Part shown: positions 16,041 through 24,415 of the stretch, piece by piece | Layout: each line of letters starts with the position of its first letter | Position numbering within the stretch: position 1 is the first letter of the stretch | Assembly: GCA_964628385.1 (NCBI GenBank) | Contig: CAZVOD010000038.1 | Coordinates: forward strand, 1 to 41,554 | From: JANQPA01 sp964628385 | Lineage (GTDB): Bacteria > Bacteroidota > Bacteroidia > Chitinophagales > Saprospiraceae | Length of the DNA stretch: 41,554 nt | Reading direction: 5' to 3' | Program-made: the position numbers and the translations under genes | Notes under the pieces: generated by a model | The model's database searches: none | The model's input: only the letters and a program-made list of their open reading frames with translations | Told to the model about the DNA's origin: nothing

Positions 16041-16102
16041 GACTGTGTTGGGATTTCACCCTTTGGCTATATTTGCTTCAAAAGCGAATTCCCATCACAG
16101 TC
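16041..16102. repeat. 62 bp imperfect palindromic element
   Basis: GACTGTGTTGGGATTTC at the left is mirrored by GAATTCCCATCACAGTC at the right. Over 23 bp per arm, 18 positions pair, leaving a centre of about 16 bases. It lies in the 285 bp gap between the lipoprotein start and the tadA stop. It could be a MITE-like remnant or a transcript-end structure; no T-run follows on the minus strand. Confidence 0.5.
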
Positions 16103-16169
16103 GAAGCAAAACACTTTAGTTTTAGTTATATATTTAACACTTTTTTTCAATGATTATTACTTTAGGTCT

Positions 16170-16604
16170 TCACTTTCTCTTGTGCTGAAAGAAAAGTTTC
16201 AGCCACTTTTCACATTCTGTTTTCATTACCCCTTTAACAACCACTGTCTTGGGATGCAGAATGGATTTGTCAGTCCTTTGAAAGCCCCGTTTTTCGTCTG
16301 TTGCGCCGTAGACTACCTGCCCGATCTGGGCCCAAAACAAAGCACCGGCGCACATCAGGCAGGGTTCCAGAGTAACGTAAAGCGTACAATTTTTAAGATA
16401 TTTACCTCCTATAAAATCAGCTGCCGACGTGATGGCCAGCATCTCAGCGTGAGCTGTGACATCCTTTAATCTTTCGGTTTGGTTATGTGCTCTGGCAATA
16501 ACTACATTCTGCGCTACGACAATAGCTCCCACAGGAATCTCTCCCTCCTCAAAAGCTACTGCTGCCTCCTGTAAGGCAAGGCGCATAAAAAAATCATGAT
16601 CCAT
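16170..16604 (-). CDS. tadA: tRNA-specific adenosine deaminase
   Basis: A 144-residue zinc deaminase that converts the wobble adenosine of tRNA-Arg(ACG) to inosine. It opens MDHDFFMRLALQEAAVAFEE (start at 16604; an in-frame ATG at 16616 adds four residues), then GEIPVGAIVV. The catalytic HAEM (His and Glu of H-A-E) and the zinc cysteines in PCLMCAGAL are both present, as is the TadA-type loop LHPKTVVVKGVM. The length is slightly short but normal. It is a single gene. Related guanine or cytosine deaminases share the fold, but the order and spacing of motifs fit TadA. Confidence 0.93.
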   Translation of the reverse strand: MDHDFFMRLALQEAAVAFEEGEIPVGAIVVAQNVVIARAHNQTERLKDVTAHAEMLAITSAADFIGGKYLKNCTLYVTLEPCLMCAGALFWAQIGQVVYGATDEKRGFQRTDKSILHPKTVVVKGVMKTECEKWLKLFFQHKRK

Positions 16605-16956
16605 AATTTTAATCATTATCAGCGGTATAGCCCGAAGGTCAAAGGAGTGGCAAGGCTTGCTGTGCTTTTTACTCTATCGGACTATTCGGTATTCAGGGTG
16701 TTCTTTTTGGTCAAAAGGGCCCGTGATTTTTTTCTACAAACAAGTGTATCAATTTTTTTTTGAAAAATTACCCAAAAATCATTCAAAATAATTTGTAAGC
16801 CGCTGATCGAATATCCTTAAATTTTTTTGACCCAAGATGAAAATTACAGGATTGTATTTTAACATTTTGCAAGCTACAGAATCCTCTTTTTACGGCGGTA
16901 CCTTTCTGGCAATATTTAGGCTTTTTATTTTACTTTTTTATTTAATACCTTTACAC
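16605..16956. other. 352 bp divergent region between tadA and guaB
   Basis: AT-rich, with several T-runs (around 16727, 16752 and 16820) that probably belong to promoter or leader DNA for guaB. Nothing resembling a purine riboswitch was recognised. An in-frame ATG at 16837 would extend guaB by 40 non-conserved residues and is judged to be leader sequence. Confidence 0.4.
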
Positions 16957-18438
16957 ATGGAAAACACAAAAATAATAGATAACAAATTTTTGGGCGAAGC
17001 ATTTACTTTTGACGATGTTCTTCTCGCCCCTTCTTATTCGGAAGTATTACCTCGAGAGGTTGATATTTCCACCAAACTCACCCGGGAGATTACACTGAAG
17101 GCTCCCATTGTGTCAGCCGCTATGGATACCGTTACAGAAAACAAGCTGGCAATAGCTATTGCCAGACAGGGAGGTATAGGTATCATCCACAAGAATATGA
17201 GTATTGAGGATCAGGCCGAGCAGGTAAGAAGCGTCAAGCGATCAGAAAGCGGGATGATCATAGATCCTGTCACCCTAGCTGATAATGCCAAAGTGAGTGA
17301 TGCCCTTTCTTTGATGAAGCGATTCAAAATCGGTGGTATTCCTATTGTTGATAAAAGCAATAGGCTGATAGGTATCCTTACCAACCGAGACTTGAGGTTT
17401 GAGACTAACCTGGAAAGGCCCGTTCGTGACCTAATGACCATTGAAAATTTGATAACGGCGCCGGTAGGTACCAACCTGGAACAAGCCAGAGATATTTTAC
17501 AGCGCCACAAAATTGAGAAGCTTCCGGTCATAGAAGGGGATAATATGCTGGTAGGGCTGATTACCTACAAGGATATTATGAAAGTGCAAAACTACCCTAA
17601 TTCTTGTAAAGACCCGCTGGGTCGCCTGGTTGTTGGGGCTGCTGTGGGTGTCACCAGCGATTTGATGGATCGCGTAGAAGCACTCGTAAAAGTAGGTGTT
17701 GATGTCATTGTAGTAGATACAGCCCACGGCCATTCAAAAGGTGTTTTGGATGCTATAAAAATGGTAAAAAAACAGCTGCCAGACTTGCAGGTTATCGGTG
17801 GTAACGTCGCAACGGCAGCCGGGGCAAAAGCTTTAGCTGATGCCGGAGTTGACGGAGTAAAGGTAGGGGTTGGTCCCGGTAGTATTTGTACTACCCGTGT
17901 AGTAGCGGGCGTAGGCGTTCCACAATTATCAGCTATTTACTATGCCGCCAAAGAACTGGCAGGTACCGGAGTGCCCGTCATTGGTGATGGAGGTATACGC
18001 TACACCGGAGATATTGTCAAAGCGCTGGTAGCCGGAGCAGATACCATAATGGCAGGAGGCCTTTTCGCAGGTGTAGAAGAAGCGCCGGGGGAAACGATCA
18101 TTTACGAAGGCAGGAAATTCAAAGTGTATAGAGGTATGGGTTCTCTGGGCGCCATGAGTCAGGGTTCCAAAGATCGGTATTTTCAGAGTGTTGAAGATGA
18201 CATAAAAAAACTAGTACCGGAAGGGATTGAAGGCCGGGTTCCTTATAAAGGAACAATAGAAGAAGTAATGGTGCAATACATTGGTGGCCTCCGAGCTGGT
18301 ATGGGCTATTGCGGAGCAGCTACAGTTGCCGACCTGAAAAAGGCTCAGTTTATTCGGATTACCAATGCTGGTGTCAATGAAGGCCACCCGCACAATATCA
18401 CCATTACCAAAGAATCTCCAAACTACAGCAGGCGATGA
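16957..18438 (+). CDS. guaB: IMP dehydrogenase
   Basis: Oxidises IMP to XMP with NAD, the committed step of guanine nucleotide synthesis. It has 493 residues from MENTKIIDNKFLGEAFTFDD, the start chosen because TFDDVLLAP is the conserved N-terminal block. A catalytic TIM barrel is interrupted by two CBS domains (about residues 95-210; MIIDPVTLADNAKVSDAL and later GIPIVDKSNRLIGILTNRD). The active-site cysteine is C311 in GPGSICTTR, the phosphate-binding GDGGIRYTGD follows, and the flap MGSLGAMSQGSKDRYFQ is intact. It is the first gene of a tight three-gene operon; its stop overlaps the next start by four bases. Confidence 0.97.
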   Translation: MENTKIIDNKFLGEAFTFDDVLLAPSYSEVLPREVDISTKLTREITLKAPIVSAAMDTVTENKLAIAIARQGGIGIIHKNMSIEDQAEQVRSVKRSESGMIIDPVTLADNAKVSDALSLMKRFKIGGIPIVDKSNRLIGILTNRDLRFETNLERPVRDLMTIENLITAPVGTNLEQARDILQRHKIEKLPVIEGDNMLVGLITYKDIMKVQNYPNSCKDPLGRLVVGAAVGVTSDLMDRVEALVKVGVDVIVVDTAHGHSKGVLDAIKMVKKQLPDLQVIGGNVATAAGAKALADAGVDGVKVGVGPGSICTTRVVAGVGVPQLSAIYYAAKELAGTGVPVIGDGGIRYTGDIVKALVAGADTIMAGGLFAGVEEAPGETIIYEGRKFKVYRGMGSLGAMSQGSKDRYFQSVEDDIKKLVPEGIEGRVPYKGTIEEVMVQYIGGLRAGMGYCGAATVADLKKAQFIRITNAGVNEGHPHNITITKESPNYSRR

Positions 18439-19070
18439 TTGATTTATCTTTTAGCGATAACCGGGAAAACTACCGTATTTCCCGGTCTTTTTTTATTCGC
18501 GAGGATGTGGTGATGGTCGCTGAGGAGTTGTTGGGAAAATATTTGGTCAGTTTTGTTGATGGGCAGTTGGCTGCCGGGATGATTACCGAGACAGAAGCTT
18601 ATCGGGGCCTTGATGATAAAGCTTGCCATGCATTCAATAACAAGCGGACTCAGCGAACGGAAGTGATGTTTTGGGAGGGCGGTCATGCTTATGTTTATCT
18701 GATCTATGGCCTTCACCATCTTTTCAATGTAGTAACCGGAACGGCCGGGATGGCCAATGCGGTGCTGATAAGAGCTATAGAACCGGTCTTTGATATCGAA
18801 TTAATGCTGGAGCGAAGAAAAAAAACTACCGTTTCTCCACAATTAACTGCCGGTCCTGGGGTTTTAAGTCAGGCTTTGGGTATCAAAAAGCACATGAGTG
18901 GCATAAATATGCTGAGTCACGATTCACCTGTCTGGTTGGAAGATCGTGGCGTAGAAATCTCGCCCGGTGCTATTTGCCGGGGGCCACGAGTGGGTATAGA
19001 TTATGCTGAAGAATGTGTAAATTGGCCCTGGCGCTTTAGAATTAAAAATTCAAAATGGACGAGTAAATAG
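18435..19070 (+). CDS. 3-methyladenine (alkyladenine) DNA glycosylase
   Basis: A 211-residue base-excision repair enzyme of the AAG/MPG family, which removes alkylated and deaminated purines such as hypoxanthine. Visible motifs: LLGKYLV, the catalytic-glutamate block ITETEAYRGLDDKACHAFN, the DNA-inserting-tyrosine region GGHAYVYLIYGLHHLFNVVT, and the C-terminal RGPRVGIDYA. The length is typical of bacterial MPG. It overlaps guaB by four bases and directly abuts the plug gene, so all three are probably co-transcribed. Coupling of a hypoxanthine-removing enzyme to IMP metabolism may be functional or merely positional. Confidence 0.94.
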   Translation: MIDLSFSDNRENYRISRSFFIREDVVMVAEELLGKYLVSFVDGQLAAGMITETEAYRGLDDKACHAFNNKRTQRTEVMFWEGGHAYVYLIYGLHHLFNVVTGTAGMANAVLIRAIEPVFDIELMLERRKKTTVSPQLTAGPGVLSQALGIKKHMSGINMLSHDSPVWLEDRGVEISPGAICRGPRVGIDYAEECVNWPWRFRIKNSKWTSK

Positions 19071-20360
19071 ATGAATACTTCAAACAGATTTCTTTTTTTC
19101 CTTTTCACCTTGATTGTCTCCACTTCCTATACTTTGGCTCAGGATTATGAGCTAAAAAACTATGACCATAATTACTCCGCTAATATTCAGTCTGTAAAAT
19201 TCCATATTACCGGACTTCCGCTGAGTTATCCAATAATCGACTTCAACTCCAACAGCTCTTTATCGCTATCCTTTGATGATCTGGACGGCGACGGTAAAAA
19301 CTACGTTTACAGCTTCGTTCACTGCGATCAAAACTGGCAGCCGTCCCAGCTTACCCAGATGGAATACCTTGATGGTTTTTCGGAAGAACGGATTAACGAT
19401 TTCAGGTTTTCTTTCAATACCATAAAAAACTATGCGCATTATGAGGTGGAATTACCTAATAATTATGTGACCTGGAAAGTATCTGGCAACTATTTGTTGG
19501 TGGTATACGAAGATGAAGGCGAACAAAAGCCCGTGCTTACCCGGCGTTTTGTAGTGGTAGAAACCCAGGTGCGCATCACACCCACTATCACCCGTACGGC
19601 CAAGGTGAGCAAGTCTCGTACCCACCAGGAAATTGACTTCATCGTAGATCACGATAAATTTCCGATCCGAAGCCCCAGACAGGAAGTGCGGGGAGTAGTG
19701 CTGCAAAATGGCCGATGGGATAATGCCGTTACCAATATAGAGCCTCTTTTCCTTAGAAATAACCGTATGTTATTTGACTATCAGGATCGCGTCGTCTTTG
19801 AGGCTGGCAACGAATTCAGAAACCTGGACCTGAGGAGCTTTCGCTTTCAATCCCGTAATATGGCTTCTATAGAGCGTCTTGATACTATTTTCAAAGTACA
19901 ACTTTTGCGGGACCGCCCCCGGTACAACCAGCCCTTTCTGAATATAGAAGATACCAATGGGGATTATGTTATTGAGAATCTGGAGCAAAATAACTTTGAT
20001 CTTACCAGTGATTATGCAGATGTAATTTTCATCCTCACCCCAAAAAAACTGTTAGCAGACAAAGACCTATACGTCGTAGGAGCTTTTACTAATTGGGAAA
20101 TGCTGGAAAGCAACAAAATGATTTACAACCCTGCCATTAGTAGCTATCTGGCGAAAATAAGACTCAAACAAGGCTTTTATTCCTATAACTATGCCACCAA
20201 ACCTATCGATGATCAGAAGGCATATTCTCCGGATTTTTCTACAATAGAGGGTAATTTCCATGATACCGAAAATCAATATCTTATCCTCATTTACTACCGG
20301 CCATTCGGCGAGCGCTATGATCGGGTGATTGGGGCTGCCACCTTTAGTTCCTTTCAGTAG
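19071..20360 (+). CDS. Type IX secretion system plug protein (DUF5103)
   Basis: A 429-residue exported protein with a signal peptide (LFFLFTLIVSTSYTLAQ) that matches the DUF5103 family: YSANIQSVKFHITGLPLSYP near the N-terminus, LSLSFDDLDGDGKNYVYSFVHCDQNW, then RTHQEIDFIVDHDKFPIRSP in the middle and a C-terminal beta domain. In Flavobacterium johnsoniae a protein of this family plugs the periplasmic side of the SprA translocon of the T9SS. Its presence supports a functional T9SS in this organism, consistent with the modular secreted protein at 5398-8787. The start codon directly follows the glycosylase stop (no gap). No other T9SS gene is in the window. Confidence 0.9.
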   Translation: MNTSNRFLFFLFTLIVSTSYTLAQDYELKNYDHNYSANIQSVKFHITGLPLSYPIIDFNSNSSLSLSFDDLDGDGKNYVYSFVHCDQNWQPSQLTQMEYLDGFSEERINDFRFSFNTIKNYAHYEVELPNNYVTWKVSGNYLLVVYEDEGEQKPVLTRRFVVVETQVRITPTITRTAKVSKSRTHQEIDFIVDHDKFPIRSPRQEVRGVVLQNGRWDNAVTNIEPLFLRNNRMLFDYQDRVVFEAGNEFRNLDLRSFRFQSRNMASIERLDTIFKVQLLRDRPRYNQPFLNIEDTNGDYVIENLEQNNFDLTSDYADVIFILTPKKLLADKDLYVVGAFTNWEMLESNKMIYNPAISSYLAKIRLKQGFYSYNYATKPIDDQKAYSPDFSTIEGNFHDTENQYLILIYYRPFGERYDRVIGAATFSSFQ

Positions 20361-20386
20361 CTGCGTTAGCAGGCAGCTACGCTACT
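20356..20386. terminator. Hairpin between convergent genes
   Basis: TAGCTGC (20358-20364) pairs with GCAGCTA (20373-20379), and alternatively AGTAGC (20356-20361) with GCTACT (20381-20386). It lies at the end of the plug gene, before the convergent gene ending at 20404. The T-run is poor, so its terminator strength is uncertain. Confidence 0.4.
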
Positions 20387-20403
20387 AAAGATCATTTTAC
20401 AGC

Positions 20404-21018
20404 TCATTTCGAGTTTGTCCTGTTTTCAAGACTAACAATGACGGCAGTGCAGGTTTGGCGGCTTGTAAAAGTTTCTTCAAAAATACTTATCGTCTCTACT
20501 ATGCGCTCTTGCTCCAGGGCTACATAGCCCGTTGGATTTGCGAATAGCGGATGAGAAAAGTATTGCTGAGCCTGTGGTATTACTTTCAATGCATTACAGA
20601 TCCACAGTTTATCGTACACGGTAGTACTTCCAAATTCATTTATTCTTTCCTGATAAACTACTTTGTACATCCTGCAGGGATATCCTGCTATCAATCGCTG
20701 AGGGCTGTCCAGACAATACCCTGCCTTCTCTATGACATATTGGTCATTACTAACTCTTGGCAACAGACGATCGCCATCGATAGGGCACACTCGCCGTTTT
20801 CCAGTATTCAGGTAAAAGGCCTCCTCCCTGTACTGATAATCAGGATCAGAATACTGATAGCCGATACGCTCAATTTGTATAAGTGTGTCAGATAACTGCA
20901 TCACCAGCGTTTTATCCTCCCAGTTACTCTTAAGTTTATAAATTATATTTCCATTAAAATAAGTACCGGAGAATAGTAGACAAGAAATACAAAAGATTAT
21001 TGGGTTTATATGTATCAT
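20404..21018 (-). CDS. Exported protein of unknown function
   Basis: A 204-residue protein with an N-terminal hydrophobic segment (INPIIFCISCLLFSGTYF) that may be a signal peptide or anchor. The mature part has NIIYKLKSNWEDKTLVMQLS, a central RLIAGYPCRMYKVVYQER and VYDKLWICNALKVIPQ. This layout, with a GYPC.MYKV motif and a following WICNAL, resembles DUF4412/GLPGLI-like periplasmic proteins, but I cannot confirm the family. Four cysteines in the mature part (in RRVCPI, GYCLD, GYPCR and WICNA) suggest disulfides, with a further one in RQTCTA. It is a single gene, convergent with the T9SS plug. Confidence 0.75.
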   Translation of the reverse strand: MIHINPIIFCISCLLFSGTYFNGNIIYKLKSNWEDKTLVMQLSDTLIQIERIGYQYSDPDYQYREEAFYLNTGKRRVCPIDGDRLLPRVSNDQYVIEKAGYCLDSPQRLIAGYPCRMYKVVYQERINEFGSTTVYDKLWICNALKVIPQAQQYFSHPLFANPTGYVALEQERIVETISIFEETFTSRQTCTAVIVSLENRTNSK

Positions 21019-21510
21019 AACTTCAGATTAATGATTAGACCTATTTCGTAGGTATTGAAACAGCCTAAAGTAGATTCTTTTCCTCCGAAATAAGTTATTG
21101 CGCTTTGCTATACCTTCAAGTTCGGTGATTTCTCTTTTTTTACCATAACAGCTTTGAACATCAGCCAGGCCAGCCATAGCTATTTAAGCTATCTGTTATT
21201 CACCATTCTCCTTCTTTTCCAGAGAGTTGGGCCACCAACAAAACCAATAAAAAATCTCAAAATCTGATATTATTGTTACCCCACCTCGGATAAAATAGCT
21301 GACTAGACTACTCAAGCCATTCAAATTGAATGCAAGCGGTAGTAAATTTTTCAGCCTTTACATCGTCACTTGAATGAACTACGACATTCTCAGTTTTTCA
21401 TTCATCCATAATAAGGATAGGTTAATATAAAAATTTCGGTCCATCAGCGCTCTTTTGCTACCATTGTGGCTAACTAGCAAGCTGTACGAATCTTATAAAA
21501 CAAACTTGTT
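21019..21510. other. 492 bp gene-free region upstream of the TolC gene
   Basis: Copy E of the dispersed repeat is at 21038-21096. Further in, ATAACAG (21145-21151) and CTGTTAT (21193-21199) form an inverted repeat enclosing a smaller hairpin, ATAGCT/AGCTAT. The rest is AT-rich non-coding DNA that must hold promoters for the divergent genes. TACCATTG near 21461 resembles a -7 box but has no -33 partner. Confidence 0.45.
21038..21096. repeat. Dispersed palindromic repeat, copy E (short form)
   Basis: Left GACCTATTTCGTAGGTATTG and right TCCTCCGAAATAAGTT pair as TATTTCG with CGAAATA. The family has TGTTTCG/CGAAACA, so the G-to-A and C-to-T changes are matched on both arms and the stem is preserved. 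Confidence 0.7.
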
Positions 21511-22938
21511 ATGAAGCTTTATCTATCATTTATTCTAACCTTGGTTTTTGCAGGGATAACAACTATTAAAGGCCAGGAAGTCTGGTCTCTGGAGAGATGC
21601 ATTAAGTACGCACAGGACAATAATATATCTGTGAGGCAAAACGAGACAAGAATCAGAAGCGCAGAACTTCAGCTACAAAGTAGTAAGAGCCAGAGGTTGC
21701 CGAGTGTGAATGGTTCTGCTTCATTAAACCGTTCTTTTGGTAGAACTGTAGACCCTACCACCAACCAGTTTAGAAGTCAAGCCATTACCTCTAACGGTTT
21801 TTCCATCAACGCTTCTATTACTTTATTTAATGGCAATTCTATAAATAATAATATAAAACAAGACAAGCTGGACTTACAGGCTGCCGGTTTTGATGCACAG
21901 GCCAACAAAAACAATATAGGCCTTCAAATTACCAATGCCTACTTGCAAATTCTATTAACCCAGGAGCAATTAGAAAATGCTCAAAAACAGCTGGATATTG
22001 TTAGGGAACAACTCAGGCAATCCAGGAGGCTTATCAGAGCGGGTTCTCTGCCGCCTAATGACAGCCTTGACATTGTCGCGCAGATGGCTCAGCAAGAGCA
22101 GACGATAGTGTCTTTTACCAATGCTTTGTCTATCAATTATCTAAATCTCCGGCAGCTCATGGAGCTTCCCTCGGATGTAGCACTACAGATTGGAGAGCCC
22201 GAGATCATTGTGCCCACTGATGTTGATCCGAGATTATTTAATGAGGAAGAAATATTTGAAACGGCGGTATCTGTCCTGCCTGACATTCAGGCTAGCGAAA
22301 GTAGAATTAAAAGTAGTGAATTGGGAATTAACCTGGCTAAAGCTGGATTTTTGCCTACACTCTCACTCGGTGGTAATTTAAATACCAACTACTCGAACCG
22401 AGGGATTACTATTGCGGGTTTTGAAGAAGTAACTCAAACGTCTAATCTAATCATTAATGGTGAACCGTCAACTATTACTACCACTTCTATCGAGCCCATT
22501 ATCAATACGGCGCCTTACTTTGACCAGATCAATGAGAACCTGGGTCAGGCGGTAGGTTTAAGTTTAAATATTCCCATTTTCAACAGGAACAGAAACATTG
22601 TCAACCTGGAGCAGGCCAGGTTGGGAGTCATTCAGGCCGAACTGGACAATAAGCAGGTAAAGCAAACCATCCGAAGCAACATACAGACTGCAGTGGCTGA
22701 TGCGAGAGCCAGCCAGCGAACATTGGTGGCCAGTGAGCGAGCATTGCAGGCTGCTCAGGCAGCTTTTGATAATGCACAACGCCGTTTTGAGCTGGGAGCT
22801 ATCAATAACCTGGAACTTACAACCGCACGAAACACCTTAGAACAATCACAGATAGAATTAACGCGCTCCAAATATCAATATTTCTTTAATCTTAAAGTGG
22901 TCGACTTTTACCTAGGCAGACCATTGAAATTCAACTAG
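21511..22938 (+). CDS. TolC-family outer-membrane efflux channel protein
   Basis: A 475-residue outer-membrane protein with a signal peptide (MKLYLSFILTLVFAGITTIKGQ) and two OEP repeats of long alpha-helices with short beta segments, the TolC pattern. Recognisable parts are WSLERCIKYAQDNNISVRQN at the mature start, the helix SSKSQRLPSVNGSASLNRSF, and the C-terminal ALQAAQAAFDNAQRRFELGA with YFFNLKVVDFYLGRPL. It forms the exit duct of a tripartite pump. Its partner MFP starts six bases later, but no inner-membrane pump follows. A 492 bp upstream region suggests its own promoter. Confidence 0.93.
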   Translation: MKLYLSFILTLVFAGITTIKGQEVWSLERCIKYAQDNNISVRQNETRIRSAELQLQSSKSQRLPSVNGSASLNRSFGRTVDPTTNQFRSQAITSNGFSINASITLFNGNSINNNIKQDKLDLQAAGFDAQANKNNIGLQITNAYLQILLTQEQLENAQKQLDIVREQLRQSRRLIRAGSLPPNDSLDIVAQMAQQEQTIVSFTNALSINYLNLRQLMELPSDVALQIGEPEIIVPTDVDPRLFNEEEIFETAVSVLPDIQASESRIKSSELGINLAKAGFLPTLSLGGNLNTNYSNRGITIAGFEEVTQTSNLIINGEPSTITTTSIEPIINTAPYFDQINENLGQAVGLSLNIPIFNRNRNIVNLEQARLGVIQAELDNKQVKQTIRSNIQTAVADARASQRTLVASERALQAAQAAFDNAQRRFELGAINNLELTTARNTLEQSQIELTRSKYQYFFNLKVVDFYLGRPLKFN

Positions 22939-22944
22939 TTAATC

Positions 22945-24327
22945 ATGGCAAAAAAGAAACGCAATAATTTATTGATATGGATACTAGTCATCGCTGTGGT
23001 GGCATTAGTAGTCATTGCCGCTATATTTAACCGACAAAAACCTCAGGGTACTAAAGTAACCGCTGAGGAGGCCGAGCTACGTACTATTACCGAGATAGTG
23101 GCCGCCAGCGGAAAGATATTTCCACAAACAGAAGTAAAGATCAGTTCAGATGTATCTGGTGAGATAGTGCAGTTATTAGTTGAGGAAGGCGACTCTGTAA
23201 AGGTTGGTCAATTGCTGGCCAAAATAGATCCGGAGGCTATACAATCACAAGTGGAAAGAGGCAAGGCACAGCTCAATAGCGCCAGAGCACAGCTAGCCAA
23301 CTCAAGAGCGAATGTCGAAAACGCCAGGGCACAGAAACAGCAAATTATTGCGAATCTTGAAAATGCGCGTGAAATCCACAAAAGAAATGAGCAATTATTT
23401 AATGAAGGTGTCATTTCGGAGCAAGAATTCGATGCTTCCCTGTCTAATATGAGAGCACTGGAAGCTAATCTTGCTGCAGCTGAAGCTTCTATAGAATCTT
23501 CTCAACAAAATGTGAAAGCGGCTGAATATTCAGTTCAAAGTTCTAGAGCTTCTTTGGAGGAAATACAAACCAGTTTGAACCGTACTTCTATATTTGCTCC
23601 CATGAGTGGTACCGTTTCGCAGCTTAGTGTTGAACAGGGTGAGCGTGTAGTTGGTACTATCCAAATGACTGGTACAGAGATGATGCGAATTGCTAATCTT
23701 AACGCCATGGAGGTAAGAGTAGAAGTCAGTGAAAACGATATTCCTCGAGTAGCAGTAGGCAATGAAGTAGATATTGAAGTAGATGCTTACCTAGACAGGA
23801 AGTTCAAGGGATATGTCACACAGATCGCTAATTCAGCTACCAGTGCTGGGACCACAGTATCCCTTACTAGTGATCAGGTAACCAATTTTGAGGTCCGTAT
23901 CAGTATCGATCAGGACTCCTACCAGGACTTAATCGACTCGGATAATCCGTTTCCTTTTCGTCCGGGCATGTCGGCCTCCGTTGAAGTAAAGACCAGAACA
24001 GTCAGAGATGTTGTGGCTATCCCCATTCAGGCGGTTACTACCAGAGAGCCAGACAAGAAAAAATACGGAGCCAGAGCAGAAACAGTATCCAATGCGCCAA
24101 GCTACGATGACGACTTAATAGAAGTGGTATTTTTGATAAAAGCGGATACAGCAGCTATGTCAAAAGTAGTAACAGGCATCCAGGATGATACTTATATACA
24201 GATTAAAAGCGGTATAGAAGAGGGACAAATGGTAATATCCGGGCCCTATTCCGCCGTTTCCAAGAAATTAGAGTCCGGTCAGGCTATACAAAAAGTAAAA
24301 GAAAAAGAATTATTTAGCGGCAGTTAA
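22945..24327 (+). CDS. MacA/HlyD-type membrane-fusion (periplasmic adaptor) protein
   Basis: A 460-residue adaptor with a single N-terminal membrane helix (about residues 8-28) and no lipobox. A lipoyl-like half follows, with SGEIVQLLVEEGDSVKVGQL (about 71-90), then a long alpha-helical hairpin rich in Ala, Asn and Gln (about 100-215), the second lipoyl half (FAPMSGTVSQLSVEQGERV), a beta-barrel and a membrane-proximal domain. MacA-type proteins work with MacB ABC transporters and TolC. Here TolC is immediately upstream but no ABC ATPase or permease lies downstream; the next gene is a glycosyltransferase 88 bp away. The pump partner must be elsewhere or lost. Confidence 0.92.
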   Translation: MAKKKRNNLLIWILVIAVVALVVIAAIFNRQKPQGTKVTAEEAELRTITEIVAASGKIFPQTEVKISSDVSGEIVQLLVEEGDSVKVGQLLAKIDPEAIQSQVERGKAQLNSARAQLANSRANVENARAQKQQIIANLENAREIHKRNEQLFNEGVISEQEFDASLSNMRALEANLAAAEASIESSQQNVKAAEYSVQSSRASLEEIQTSLNRTSIFAPMSGTVSQLSVEQGERVVGTIQMTGTEMMRIANLNAMEVRVEVSENDIPRVAVGNEVDIEVDAYLDRKFKGYVTQIANSATSAGTTVSLTSDQVTNFEVRISIDQDSYQDLIDSDNPFPFRPGMSASVEVKTRTVRDVVAIPIQAVTTREPDKKKYGARAETVSNAPSYDDDLIEVVFLIKADTAAMSKVVTGIQDDTYIQIKSGIEEGQMVISGPYSAVSKKLESGQAIQKVKEKELFSGS

Positions 24328-24356
24328 ATCAAAATAGGCTTATCGCTGTTAAGAGG

Positions 24357-24387
24357 GTCATTGTAAACGGTACAGAATTACAATGAC
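24357..24387. terminator. Perfect 10 bp hairpin after the adaptor gene
   Basis: GTCATTGTAA (24357-24366) pairs with TTACAATGAC (24378-24387) around an 11-base loop. It lies 30 bases past the MFP stop. The following T-run is weak, so it may be a terminator or an RNA-end structure. It also covers the in-frame ATG at 24383, supporting the later start of the next gene. Confidence 0.45.
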
Positions 24388-24415
24388 TCCTTTAGTTTCA
24401 GTAAATACTTTTAAT

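Noticed and set aside
16605..16956. Purine or preQ1 riboswitch before guaB
   Set aside because: No conserved core or pairing pattern could be recognised in the AT-rich leader.
24383..24415. Earlier start codon for the DUF2064 gene
   Set aside because: The ATG lies in the arm of a perfect hairpin and the added residues are not conserved-looking; ATG 24416 places the nucleotide-binding block correctly.
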